A stretch of DNA of 64,000 bases from JAKFWF01 sp963750535 (lineage in GTDB: Bacteria; Pseudomonadota; Alphaproteobacteria; Rhizobiales; Hyphomicrobiaceae): contig CAVVRF010000043.1 in NCBI GenBank assembly GCA_963750535.1, positions 1 through 64,000 on the forward strand, read 5' to 3'. A model generated the notes under the pieces. It worked only from the letters and a program-made list of their open reading frames with translations. It did not search any database and had not been told where the DNA came from. Made by a program: the position numbers and the translations under genes. Positions 52,722-61,854 of this stretch are shown piece after piece; within the stretch, counting starts at the first letter, position 1; each line of letters begins with the position of its first letter.

Positions 52722-52970
52722 TCAACGGCGGAGCTGCGTGTCGTCGCCAGCCTGCGGGTAGCGCCCGCTATCCAGCAACCGCAGCATGTATTCGTCGTAG
52801 CTCAGGCCGGCCGCCTCGGCGCGCGCCAGGCGAAACAGCATGATCTCGGTGGTGGGCGCCGCGAATGCCGCCTTTCGCGCCTTTCGCCAGGCCCAACCCA
52901 GATAGAGAAGTTTACCGGGCGGCTCGTCGTCATCTTCCAGCGGCGGCCCGCCATTGTGCCCGATCACCAT
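52722..52970 (-). CDS. Hypothetical 82-residue protein (MVIGHNGGPPLEDD type)
   Basis: The small protein starts MVIGHNGGPPLEDDDEPPGK and continues with a Trp/Arg-rich segment (LYLGWAWRKARKAAFAAPTT) and a helix (SYDEYMLRLLDSGRYPQ). The IGHNGGPPLED opening is common to a group of small alphaproteobacterial proteins of unknown function. It is divergent from the XRE-cupin gene, about 60 bases away. Confidence 0.6.
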   Translation of the reverse strand: MVIGHNGGPPLEDDDEPPGKLLYLGWAWRKARKAAFAAPTTEIMLFRLARAEAAGLSYDEYMLRLLDSGRYPQAGDDTQLRR

Positions 52971-53022
52971 CGTTTCGGCTGCTCAGAACCACCTCTTGCT
53001 TCCTCGGCTAAATATCCATAAA

Positions 53023-53040
53023 AGTGGAACAATGTCCACT
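53023..53040. promoter_or_regulatory. Inverted repeat over the XRE-cupin start codon
   Basis: AGTGGA (53023-53028) pairs with TCCACT (53035-53040); the ATG start at 53032 lies in the six-base spacer. An operator overlapping the start is a plausible autoregulation site for the XRE-type regulator encoded there. Evidence is position and symmetry only. Confidence 0.35.
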
Positions 53041-53599
53041 ATTATGGCGGATCCGACCTCGCAGCTCGCTGCGCGCATCAAGGCCGAACGCGAAGCGCGG
53101 GGTTGGTCGCTGGCCGACGTCGCCGAGCGATCAGGCGTTTCGCGTGCCATGATCAGCAAAGTGGAGCGCGGCGAGTTCGAGCCCGACCGCGGTCCTTCTC
53201 GGCCGCCTTTGCGGGGCATTTGGCCTCACCATGTCGACGCTGCTTGCGCGCGCCGAAGGCGATACCGGCAGGGTGTCGCGGGCGGCCGATCAGCACGTCT
53301 GGCAGGATCCCGACACTCGCTATGTTCGCCGCTCGCTGTCGCCGCGGCCGGGCGGTCCGCTCGACCTGGTGCTGGTCGACCTGCCGCCCGGCGCCCAGGT
53401 CAACTATCCGGCTTCCAACTACACCTTCACCCAGCACCAGATCTGGGTGCAGGCCGGCCATCTGACCTTCACCGAGGGCCACCTGGTCCATGAGCTCGGG
53501 CCTGGCGATTGCCTCGAGCTTGGCGCGGCCGCCGACTGCACCTTTGCCAACCGCAGCGAAAGTCCCTGCCGATATCTGGTGGTGGTCGCGCTGAAATGA
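53032..53599 (+). pseudogene. XRE-cupin transcriptional regulator, frameshifted
   Basis: From ATG 53032 the frame gives a helix-turn-helix domain (QLAARIKAEREARGWSLADV, AERSGVSRAMISKVERGE). It then loses sense near 53179. The next frame restores SPTAVLLGRLCGAFGLTMST and a C-terminal cupin (IWVQAGHLTFTEGHLVHELG), ending at 53599. One extra G explains the break; the corrected protein has about 188 residues. Such regulators sense small ligands through the cupin. Nearby targets are not evident. Confidence 0.82.
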
Positions 53600-53689
53600 G
53601 AAGGCGGGCACCGGCACGTTAGCGGCTTTGTGACGGATGCCGTGCGATCGTGCCGGCGGACGGACGCATTCGAGGCCCCCGCATAGCAC

Positions 53690-54136
53690 ATGCAACCAAA
53701 TCGGCATGACAATCGGCCCTGGGAAATCGCCGGGGCAGCGGAGCCGACGCTGCGCATCGGCCGCCAGGAGCTCTCACTGCGTGAAATTTGCGGCATCTCG
53801 CCCTCTGCGCACCAGGAGCGGGACTTCCATGCAAGCCTCCTCAACTACTCGGCCTATCTGATCGTCGCGGCCATCTTCCTGGTGCTGGTCGTGCAGGCCG
53901 GGTGGCGTGAGCGGTTCCTGCTGGTAACCGTCTTCTTTGCCGCAATCGGTTTCACCAGCCTGGTCGACATCGGCCGGGCCAGCCGGATCAGGCTTTATCG
54001 CCTGACCATCACCAAATCCGACGGCAGCCAGGTGCAGTTCACCTCCGCCGATCCGGCCGAGGTCGATCGCCTGGCCGACGCTTTGCGACGTGCCGGCGTC
54101 GCGTCGATTGCAGCGCGGCCGGCAGGGTGCGGTTGA
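53690..54136 (+). CDS. Hypothetical membrane protein, 148 residues
   Basis: An open frame from ATG 53690. After a polar N-terminus (LRIGRQELSLREICGISPSA) it has two hydrophobic segments (SAYLIVAAIFLVLVVQAGW and FLLVTVFFAAIGFTSLVDIG). A short polar domain (RLYRLTITKSDGSQVQFTSA) follows. The pattern (beta-rich start, two helices, DPAEVDRLADALRRA end) resembles DUF6232-type proteins, but I cannot assign it firmly. It ends 34 bases before def. Confidence 0.55.
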   Translation: MQPNRHDNRPWEIAGAAEPTLRIGRQELSLREICGISPSAHQERDFHASLLNYSAYLIVAAIFLVLVVQAGWRERFLLVTVFFAAIGFTSLVDIGRASRIRLYRLTITKSDGSQVQFTSADPAEVDRLADALRRAGVASIAARPAGCG

Positions 54137-54170
54137 CCGTCGCAAGGGCGTATCCTATCTGCTTCGCATC

Positions 54171-54689
54171 ATGGCCGTGCTTCCGATCATAAAACTCCCC
54201 GATCCGATCCTGCGTCAGGTTTCGAAGCCTGTTGAGCAGGTCGACGACGACGTGCGCCGGCTTGTCGCCGACATGTTCGCGACGATGTACGACGCGCCGG
54301 GCGTCGGTCTCGCCGCGATCCAGGTGGCGGTGCCGCGCCGACTGCTGGTTCTCGATGTCGCCGGCAAGGAGGAGGAGCCGCAGCCGATCGCCATGATCAA
54401 TCCCGAGATCCTCACCCTCGGCGACCAGCTGCGGATGCACGAGGAAGGCTGCCTGTCGATCCCCGACACGCATGTCGAGATCGAGCGCCCCGGCACCGTG
54501 CGCGTCCGCTTCCTCGACCAGCATGGCCTTGCCCAGGAGCTCGAGGCCGAGGGCCTGCTGGCAACTGCGATCCAGCACGAGATCGACCACCTCGATGGCC
54601 GGTTGATCATCGACTTCCTGTCGAAGCTGCGCCGCGACATGGTGATCCGCAAGTTCAAGAAGGCCGCGAAGACCGGTGCCGGCGCATGA
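54171..54689 (+). CDS. def: Peptide deformylase
   Basis: A 172-residue metalloenzyme that removes the formyl group from nascent N-termini. All three motifs are present: GVGLAAIQV, EEGCLS and QHEIDHLDG (Cys and two His bind the metal). ATG 54171; the frame opens upstream without homology. It overlaps fmt by ATGA, the usual def-fmt pair. Confidence 0.97.
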   Translation: MAVLPIIKLPDPILRQVSKPVEQVDDDVRRLVADMFATMYDAPGVGLAAIQVAVPRRLLVLDVAGKEEEPQPIAMINPEILTLGDQLRMHEEGCLSIPDTHVEIERPGTVRVRFLDQHGLAQELEAEGLLATAIQHEIDHLDGRLIIDFLSKLRRDMVIRKFKKAAKTGAGA

Positions 54690-55628
54690 GCTTGCGCATC
54701 GTGTTCATGGGCTCGCCGGTGTTCTCCTGCGCCACGCTGGCGGAGATCGTCGCCGCCGGACACGACGTCGTTGCCGTCTATAGCCAGCCGCCGCGGCCCG
54801 CCGGTCGCGGTCAGGCGGAGCGGCCGCAGCCCGTGCACACGCTGGCGCTGGAGCTCGGCATTCCGGTGCTCACGCCGACGAGCCTGCGTGGCCCGGAGGC
54901 GGCCGCCCAGATGAAATCGCACGACGCCGACGTCGCGGTGGTGGTCGCCTATGGCCTGCTCCTGCCGCAGGCGATCCTCGATGCGCCCCGCCACGGCTGT
55001 CTCAACCTGCACGCCTCGCTGCTGCCGCGCTGGCGCGGCGCCGCGCCGATCCAGCGCGCGATCATGGCTGGCGATACCGAGACCGGGATCATGGTGATGC
55101 GAATGGAGGCGGGACTCGACACCGGTCCGGTCTGCCTTGCCGAGCGTCGTCGCGGTCGGCCCCGACATGACCGCCGGCGAGCTGCACGATTTGCTGTCGC
55201 CACGCGGCGCCGATCTGATGGTGCGGGCGCTCGCGGCACTCGAGCGCGGCAGTCTCGAGGCGCGGCCGCAATCGAGCGACGGCGTCACCTACGCCCGCAA
55301 GATCGAGAAGGCCGAGGCGCGGATCGACTTCGCCCGGCCAGCCCAGGACGTCCACAATCAGATTCGCGGGCTGTCGCCCGCTCCCGGCGCATATTTCGAG
55401 GTGACGGGGGCGGCCGGCACCGAGCGGATCAAGGTGCTGCGCGGGCAGCTGGCGGATGGCCATGGCATCGCCGGCGCCACCATCGACGATGCGCTGACGG
55501 TCGCCTGCGGCACCGGAGCGATCCGGCTTGTCGAGCTGCAGAGGGCAGGGAAGAAGCCGATGACGGCGGCGGAATTGCTCCGGGGCTTCGCCATTCCCGC
55601 CGGCACCAGGCTTAACTTTCCGGGTTAA
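54686..55628 (+). pseudogene. fmt: Methionyl-tRNA formyltransferase, frameshifted
   Basis: From ATG 54686 (overlapping def) the frame gives the catalytic domain, with LRIVFMGSPVFSCATLAEIV and the signature NLHASLLPRWRGAAPIQRAI. At about 55145-55148 an extra C sends it out of frame after PVCLAE. The neighbouring frame continues VAVGPDMTAGELHDLLSPRG through the C-terminal domain to 55628. The corrected length is about 313 residues, normal for Fmt. Fmt formylates initiator Met-tRNA; loss is severely harmful in most bacteria. The otherwise well-kept sequence makes a base-call error the simplest reading. Confidence 0.95.
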
Positions 55629-55715
55629 CCCTGCGCGCGGATTTACCTCTGTGCGAGTATCGAACGAGGGGTACCCTGGGGCTCGATTTCGTGACAGCCG
55701 TTGCAGGAGCCCACC

Positions 55716-56156
55716 ATGTCGCGCCTCCGCCTTGCATTGATCGCCGCCGTGACCCTCGGCATGGCATCGGTTTCGCCCGCCGGGGCGTATGACAACAGCG
55801 CCGGACTGGTGCGCATCGAGCCGCGTCCCTACTACGGCGCCGTCGTGTCGATCGAGAACGGCGTGCGCGTCTACCGCGGCCTGCCGACGCAGCAAATGAC
55901 TATCATAAACCCGGACAAGACGCCGATCAGCCTGAGCTTCAACCGTACCATCGAGCACCGCACGATCGAAGGCGTCGATGGCGGCGCCAGCATCATCGAG
56001 CGCGACAGCCCGATGTACTACGGCGGCTTCCCGGGCTTCGGCGGTTTCGTCGGCACCAACCCGCAGTTCCGCAAGCGGGTGCCGGGGGCCGACTTCGGAT
56101 CTGGCCCGGCGAGGCGGCCCCTCCACAGGCCTTCCCACAGGCCGTCTCATCACTGA
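55716..56156 (+). CDS. Secreted hypothetical protein, 146 residues
   Basis: ATG 55716 follows AGGAG. A clear signal peptide (RLALIAAVTLGMASVSPAGA) precedes a small domain rich in Tyr, Gly and Pro (RPYYGAVVSIENGVRVYRGL; MYYGGFPGFGGFVGTNPQFR) and a basic His/Pro-rich tail. No family recognised; likely a small periplasmic or outer-surface protein. Confidence 0.6.
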   Translation: MSRLRLALIAAVTLGMASVSPAGAYDNSAGLVRIEPRPYYGAVVSIENGVRVYRGLPTQQMTIINPDKTPISLSFNRTIEHRTIEGVDGGASIIERDSPMYYGGFPGFGGFVGTNPQFRKRVPGADFGSGPARRPLHRPSHRPSHH

Positions 56157-56279
56157 GCCGGCGCTCGCCGTTGCTGTTCGTCGAGCGGTGCGCAGGCCGC
56201 CGCACGTCCGATTTTTTCGCGAGGCACGCGAGGCATGCTCTGTTAATAGGGCGGCTGATCGCCCTCGCCGTGAGCAGCC

Positions 56280-57065
56280 ATGCCGCGCTACCGCCTGACC
56301 CTTGAATACGACGGTACGCCGTTCGCAGGCTGGCAGCAGCAGGCGGCGCTGCCGACCGTCCAGGGTGCGCTCGAGGCGGCGTTCCTGCGCTTCACCGGCG
56401 AAAAGGTCCACGTGCGCGGGGCGGGGCGGACCGATGCGGGCGTGCATGCGCTGGGCCAGGTGGCGCATGTCGACCTCGTCCGCGCTTGGGAGCCGCGAAA
56501 GATCCGCGAAGCGCTGAACTTCCATTTGCGACCCGATCCGATCGCCGCGATCGCCTGCGAGGCGGCGGCCGAAGATTTCGACGCGCGGTTCTCCGCCACC
56601 TCGCGCGAATATCAGTTCCGCATCCTCAACCGGCGCGCTCCCCCGGCGCTCGACATCCACCGGGTGTGGTGGATCCCCTATCCGCTCGACGCCGCCGCCA
56701 TGCACGAGGCAGCGCAGGGATTGCTCGGCAGGCACGATTTCACCACCTTTCGTGCCGCTGCCTGCCAGGCGAAGTCGCCGCTGCGAACCCTCGACCAGCT
56801 CGATGTCCGCCGGATCGGCGACGAGATCAGGATCGAGGCCTCGGCACGGTCGTTCCTGCACAGCCAGGTGCGCTCGATGGTCGGCAGCCTGAAGCTGGTC
56901 GGCGAGGGCAAGTGGCGGCCCGGCAATCTTGCCGCCGCGCTGGAGGCGCGGGATCGGGCAGCGTGCGGGCCGGTGTCGCCGCCGTCGGGCCTCTATCTCG
57001 TGCGGGTCGGCTATCGCGTGGCCGCAGCCGCGCCGGCCGCGGCCGAGGACCAGGACGATGCGTGA
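56280..57065 (+). CDS. truA: tRNA pseudouridine38-40 synthase
   Basis: A 261-residue TruA of normal length from ATG 56280. It has YDGTPFAGWQQQ near the start, the catalytic aspartate in GAGRTDAGVHALGQVAH and the C-terminal RSFLHSQVRSMVGSLKLVGE. It isomerises uridines 38-40 of tRNA anticodon stems. Confidence 0.96.
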   Translation: MPRYRLTLEYDGTPFAGWQQQAALPTVQGALEAAFLRFTGEKVHVRGAGRTDAGVHALGQVAHVDLVRAWEPRKIREALNFHLRPDPIAAIACEAAAEDFDARFSATSREYQFRILNRRAPPALDIHRVWWIPYPLDAAAMHEAAQGLLGRHDFTTFRAAACQAKSPLRTLDQLDVRRIGDEIRIEASARSFLHSQVRSMVGSLKLVGEGKWRPGNLAAALEARDRAACGPVSPPSGLYLVRVGYRVAAAAPAAAEDQDDA

Positions 57066-57127
57066 ATCGGCGGCCTGATACCGGATCGCAACCAATCGGC
57101 TTCGCGGATCGCCCGCCGCGCGCCGCG

Positions 57128-58129
57128 CTACAGCGTCATCGCCCGGACCGGCGTCAGGAACAGCGGCTGCGAGACGTCGCGCACGCCGACCCTGTCCTTG
57201 GTGGCGTGGAGATGGGATTCGCGGCGAGTGATGTAGAAGGCCGAGGCGAAGATCACCGTGGCGCCGACGATCGTCCAGATGTCGATGCTCTCGAAAAACA
57301 GGAGATAGCCGACCAACACCGCGAACGGCAGTCGCGAGAACTCGTAGGTGAAAACGAGCGAGGCGTCGGTCGTCGCGAAGCCGCGCATCAGCGAGATGTG
57401 GCCGACCACCGCGCACAGCCCCATCGCCACCAGGTAGGGCCACAGCGCCGCCTCCGGCCACTGCCAGATGAACAAGGCCGGAACCAGCGAAATCGGCGTC
57501 ATCAGCACGGTCGAGATGAATACGATCTTGTCGGCGTCGTCCCTTGCCGTCATCTGCTTCAGCAGCGGGCCGACGATGCCGGCCGAGACGGCGGAGAACA
57601 GCGCGAACGCCTGGCCGAGGCCGAACGAGCTGCTGCCTGGCCGCAGCATGATCATGGCGCCGAGGAACCCGACGGCCAGCGCCGTGATCCGGCGCAGACG
57701 CACCACCTCGCCGAGGAACAGCACCGCAAACAGCGTCGCGAACAGCGGTCCGAGGAAGCTGATCGAGGTGAGCTCGGCCAGCGGGATCATCGCCAGCGAG
57801 TAGAACCAGGTCATCATCGACAGGAACGCGAGGCCAACGCGCACCGAGTACATCTTGATCTGGTCGGAGTGCAGCAGCGACGGGCCGCGCACCGCGAGCA
57901 GCGGTAGCAGGAACAGCATGCAGAAGGCATTGCGGAAGAAGATCACCTGCAGCGGATCGAGCCCGGCCTTGGCCGCATACTTGCCGAACGCGGCGAGGCC
58001 GGAGAAGCAGAGCATCGCCGCCGTGACCCAGAAGAAGCCCAGCACCGGGTTGTTGGACTGCCCGGCCTGTCCACTGTTCTTGATGGTCGCTGCCAGCTGG
58101 CTGAGCGATCTGTGCTCGTGCGTGGCCAA
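57128..58129 (-). CDS. EamA-family (DMT) transporter
   Basis: A 333-residue membrane protein with ten hydrophobic segments in two EamA halves. The first includes GFFWVTAAMLCFSGLAAFGK and LPLLAVRGPSLLHSDQIKMY. The second includes LVAMGLCAVVGHISLMRGFA and FSRLPFAVLVGYLLFFESID. The TTG at 58129 is used as start; the family match begins near residue 28. Exports or imports an unknown metabolite. Confidence 0.85.
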   Translation of the reverse strand: MATHEHRSLSQLAATIKNSGQAGQSNNPVLGFFWVTAAMLCFSGLAAFGKYAAKAGLDPLQVIFFRNAFCMLFLLPLLAVRGPSLLHSDQIKMYSVRVGLAFLSMMTWFYSLAMIPLAELTSISFLGPLFATLFAVLFLGEVVRLRRITALAVGFLGAMIMLRPGSSSFGLGQAFALFSAVSAGIVGPLLKQMTARDDADKIVFISTVLMTPISLVPALFIWQWPEAALWPYLVAMGLCAVVGHISLMRGFATTDASLVFTYEFSRLPFAVLVGYLLFFESIDIWTIVGATVIFASAFYITRRESHLHATKDRVGVRDVSQPLFLTPVRAMTL

Positions 58130-58346
58130 GCCTCGGCCCCCCTGTTGCGAACTGGCCGGCTCGCCGCCACCTGTCCGCGAATAATCGACCGGCTGAGTGA
58201 ATCACAATTGTTGCGAACTTGCGGCCAAGGTGGCGGTCAGACAAGGCATGCCAGTCATGCGGTTTTGGACCGGTCCTTGCGCCGGCCGCGGCGCTCGCAC
58301 ACTGTGTCCGGCACTTGATGGCAAATGGTGGGACACAGGACCTGGC

Positions 58347-59777
58347 ATGGCTGAGGAAGCGCGAACGAGCGGGACACGAGGCGGCGTGATTGCCCGCGCC
58401 CGTGCCTATGTCACGGACGGAACATTCGAGACGGAGTTGTCGCGTCGCGTCGCTTATCGCACCGAGAGCCAGCAGCTGCCGGCCTCGCTGCCGCATCTCG
58501 AGCGCTACCTCACCGAGGAGATCGGCCCGGCGTTCGAGGCCCTGGGGTTCACGTACAAGCTCTATGCGAATCCGGTCGCCGGACAGGGCCCCGTGCTGCT
58601 CGCCACGCGGATCGAGGATCCAGCGCTGCCGACCGTGCTCGGCTATGGGCATGGCGATGTGATCAGGGGCCAGGATGCGCTGTGGACGAAGGGCAAGGGC
58701 CCTTGGGTGACGCAACGCGACGGCGATCGCCTGTACGGACGCGGCACCGCGGACAACAAGGGCCAGCACACGATCAACATGGCGGCCCTGCGCTGCGTGC
58801 TGGCGGAGCGCGGCGGCAAGCTCGGCTTCAACGCCAAAATGATCATCGAGACCGCCGAGGAGACCGGCTCGGCCGGCCTGCACGACGTCGTCCGGGCCAA
58901 CAAGGCCGACTTCAAGGCGGACGTGTTCATCGCCTCCGACGGCCCGCGCGTCTCCGCCGAGCGGCCGACCATCGTGTTGGGAAATCGCGGCGGCGCGCTG
59001 TTCGATCTGGTCTGCGACATGCGCCAGGGCGGGCACCACTCGGGCAACTGGGGCGGGCTGCTGGCCGATCCTGGCATCATCCTGGCGCACGCGCTGGCGA
59101 CGATCACGGGCCCGAATGGTGAGATCAAAGTGCCTGAGTGGCGGCCGCCGGCGATTCCAGCCAACATCAAGGCGGCGCTCGCCGACGTGACCATCGACGG
59201 CGGCAGCGACGGGCCGGCGATCGACGAATGGTGGGGTGAGCCCGGTCTCTCCGGCCCCGAGAAGGTCTATGCCTGGAACAGCTTCGCGGTTCTCGCGATG
59301 AAGTCCGGCATTCCCGAGGCGCCGGTCAACGCCATCGCACCGGTGGCGCGCGCCCGCTGCCAGCTGCGCTACATCGTCGACACCGACGAGGACCAGATCC
59401 TGCCGGCGCTCCGCCGGCACCTCGACGCGCACGGCTTTACCCGCGTCAGGATCGAGCAGCCGGCCGAGAGCGGCAAGTTCCACGCCACCCGCACCGATCC
59501 CGACCACCCCTGGGCGCAGTGGGTGAAGAAGTCGTTCGAGACGACCATCGGCAAGTCGAACGCGCCAAAGCCCGCGGTCCTGCCGGGCACCGGCGGCGGC
59601 GTGCCGAACGATGCCTTCCAGTTGATCCTTGGTCTGCCGACGATCTGGGTTCCGCATTCCTACGCCGGCTGCTCGCAGCACGCGCCCGATGAGCATATTC
59701 TGATGTCCGTCTCGCTGTCGGCCGCCGAGCTGATGGCCGGCCTCTACTGGGACCTCGGCAGCGGCAAGACGCCTTGA
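58347..59777 (+). CDS. M20-family metallopeptidase
   Basis: A 476-residue zinc peptidase of the M20/M28-type fold. The first metal ligand is in VLGYGHGDVIRGQDALW. GRGTADNKGQHTINMAALRC supplies the bridging Asp, and KMIIETAEETGSAGLHDVV the catalytic Glu and next ligand. The C-terminal ligand region is WVPHSYAGCSQHAPDEHI. Such enzymes act on dipeptides, N-acyl amino acids or related amides. ATG 58347 with AGGA upstream; the frame opens at 58197. Confidence 0.88.
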   Translation: MAEEARTSGTRGGVIARARAYVTDGTFETELSRRVAYRTESQQLPASLPHLERYLTEEIGPAFEALGFTYKLYANPVAGQGPVLLATRIEDPALPTVLGYGHGDVIRGQDALWTKGKGPWVTQRDGDRLYGRGTADNKGQHTINMAALRCVLAERGGKLGFNAKMIIETAEETGSAGLHDVVRANKADFKADVFIASDGPRVSAERPTIVLGNRGGALFDLVCDMRQGGHHSGNWGGLLADPGIILAHALATITGPNGEIKVPEWRPPAIPANIKAALADVTIDGGSDGPAIDEWWGEPGLSGPEKVYAWNSFAVLAMKSGIPEAPVNAIAPVARARCQLRYIVDTDEDQILPALRRHLDAHGFTRVRIEQPAESGKFHATRTDPDHPWAQWVKKSFETTIGKSNAPKPAVLPGTGGGVPNDAFQLILGLPTIWVPHSYAGCSQHAPDEHILMSVSLSAAELMAGLYWDLGSGKTP

Positions 59778-59851
59778 ACCGCCTTGCTTCAGCGGCCTTT
59801 CCGGAACGCCTGCGTCGGCTCGCGCGCGGCGGTGCCGGCGGCAGTCGCGGG

Positions 59852-59954
59852 CCGTAGGTTGGGTTAGCGCGGCCGCTTCGCGCGTAACCCAACGACTTCG
59901 CGCGGCGGCCGAAGTTGTTGGGTTACGCGCCAAGCGGGCGCTAACCCAACCTAC
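59852..59954. repeat. Nested GTAGGTTGGGTTAGCG palindrome
   Basis: GTAGGTTGGGTTAGCG (59852-59867) pairs with CGCTAACCCAACCTAC (59939-59954). Inside, CGCGTAACCCAAC (about 59881-59893) pairs with GTTGGGTTACGCG (59917-59929). The GGTTGGGTTAGCGC type is a widely scattered intergenic repeat in proteobacteria (from general recollection). It begins about 75 bases after the M20 peptidase gene. Confidence 0.8.
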
Positions 59955-60483
59955 CGGCGACGCGTTTGTTTCGATGTGCATACAAGCAATCGCTCCCATC
60001 TCGTTGTCATTCAGGCGGTGATTTTCACTTTTCCCCTCTTTACGAGGGGGAGCGGGGCGGCCGTGGTCCACGGCGGTCTTCCGCAGTCTTTCATTCAAGT
60101 GGGCCAGAGCCACCCCATGCTCGGACGGATGTTTCGCGGGGTCACGCCGCGCGTTTCAGGGCCGAGGTCTCGAGGGCGGTGCCCTCCGGCCATCAGCCAC
60201 CCCGTCTCGCTACGAGGCGCGCGACATCGTCCGACTGTACGGCCGCGTGCCGGATTGATTGACCGGACCGTCCTATTCCGCCTCCGCACCAGAACGCCTT
60301 CGAAGCACGCCCTCGATGAAGCGGAACGAGGGCAGTATCGCATGGGGGCGGGAGGCGTGGATAAGTTGGGGGAGTGGCAGTGGTGAGTGGTGAGTGGTGA
60401 GTGGTGAGTGGGCAGAAGAAAGTGCGCAATGGGAAGTGAGAAGTAAGAACTTTCAGGACCGAGTGGAGCGGCAGCAGGCGGGC
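59955..60483. other. Non-coding stretch with low-complexity sequence
   Basis: No gene supported. Open frames here have no ribosome-binding sites and their products are low complexity. It contains the TGAGTGG short tandem repeat at 60384-60411. Confidence 0.5.
60384..60411. repeat. TGAGTGG x4 short tandem repeat
   Basis: Four exact copies of the 7-base unit TGAGTGG. Such repeats can change copy number by slippage; it lies in non-coding DNA, so no protein effect is expected. Confidence 0.85.
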
Positions 60484-60484
60484 A

Positions 60485-61700
60485 CGGTTCCCCTCTCCCC
60501 CGCCCCTTCGGGGGAGAGGGCAGAGGCCGGCGTTCTTGCCGGCCGAGGGTGAGGGGCGGCGGCTTGCTCGCAAGCCAACGCCCACCTCCAAGCAGCGGAG
60601 TTCTTGGCTGCATTCGAGCAAATAGCCGCCCCTCACCCTAACCCTCTCCCCCCACGCGCCAAGCGCGCTTGGGGGAGAGGGAAAGGTCGCCGGCGGCGAC
60701 AACACAGGTGTCATCCTCGGCCTCGTGCCGAGGACCCATCGCGCAGCGTCAATGGTTGCAGCGGTCGGCGCGCGTCGAGCCGCTTTGCCGGCCGCCGGCC
60801 AATCGCTCGCGGCACCATCGGTCCTCGGGCCAAGCCCGAGGATGACGGCGGTGGGGAGGTGGGCAGGACGACGTTCGCGGAATGGCAGCGGGTACGCACG
60901 GTTCCCCTCTCCCCCGCCACTTCGGGGGAGAGGGCAGAGGCCGGCGCTCTTGCCGGCCGAGGGTGAGGGGCGGCCGCTTGCTCGCAAGCCAATCCCACCT
61001 CCACGAGCCAGAGTTCTTGGCGGCATTCGGAGCAAATAGCCGCCCCTCACCCTAACCCTCTCCCCCCGCGCGCCAAATGCGCTTGGGGGAGAGGGAAAGG
61101 TCGCCGGCGGCATCAACACAGGTGTCATCCTCGGCCTCGTGCCGAGGACCCATCGCGCAGCGTCAATGGTTGAAGCGGTCGGCGCACGTCGCGCCGCCAT
61201 GCCGGTGCCGCTGGCCAATCGCTCGCGGCACCATGGGTCCTCGGGCCAAGCCCGAGGATGACGGCGGTGGGGAGGCGGGAGTGCAGCGTCGCTCGCGGAA
61301 TGGCAGCGGGTACGCACGGTTCCCCTCTCCCCCGCCCTTTCGGGGGAGAGGGCAGAGGCCGGCGTTCTCGCCGGCCGAGGGTGAGGGGCGGCGGCTTGCT
61401 CAGAGCCAACTTCAACCTTCGCGACCAGGTTTCAGTCGGCATTCGAGCAATAGCGGCCCCTCACCCTAACCCTCTCCCCCCGCGCGCGAAATGCGCTTGG
61501 GGGAGAGGGAAAGGTCGCCGGCGGCATCGACAACACAGGTGTCATCCTCGGCCTCGTGCCGAGGACCAATCGCGCAGCGTCAGTGGCTGAAGTGATCAGC
61601 ACACGTTGCGCGGCCGTGCCGGTGCCGCTGGCCAAACGCTCGCGGCACCATGGGTCCTCGGGCCAAGCCCGAGGATGACGGCGGTCAGGAGGCGGGAGTG
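60485..61700. repeat. Three tandem copies of a ~415-bp non-coding unit
   Basis: The block beginning cggttcccctctcccccgcc occurs at 60485, 60899 and 61317 (spacings 414 and 418). Each unit contains, in order, a CCTCTCCCCC...GGGGGAGAGG hairpin, GCCGGC...GCCGGC, CCCTCACCCTAACCCTCTCC, a GTCATCCTCGGCCTCGTGCC palindrome and a GGTCCTCGGGCCAAGCCCGA palindrome. The units differ by scattered substitutions. The copies are strongly G+C-rich and stem-rich. Open frames inside are by-products of composition. Confidence 0.8.
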
Positions 61701-61854
61701 CAGCGCCGCTCGGAAGACCGACAGGTGAGGCAGCCCGCCACCGACGCGGCCTCGGCTCTGCGCGTTGCGGCCGGGCAGGCCAATCGAGGCGGTGGTGGCA
61801 CTGCGCCCGGTAAGGCGCTAGGGATGACGGCGACACATCACCGGGAACCCTGCC

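Noticed and set aside
55089..60113. A 1674-codon open frame on the minus strand
   Set aside because: It runs antisense through fmt, truA and the M20 peptidase gene, and out of frame through the EamA gene, with no recognisable domains. It is a product of high G+C codon usage.
60193..61590. Open frames of 97-374 codons within the tandem repeats
   Set aside because: They consist of low-complexity Pro/Arg/Ser sequence from repeated palindromes and appear on both strands in each unit.
60485..61700. CRISPR array
   Set aside because: Units are about 415 bp, directly adjacent and without short repeats separated by unique spacers; no cas genes are present.
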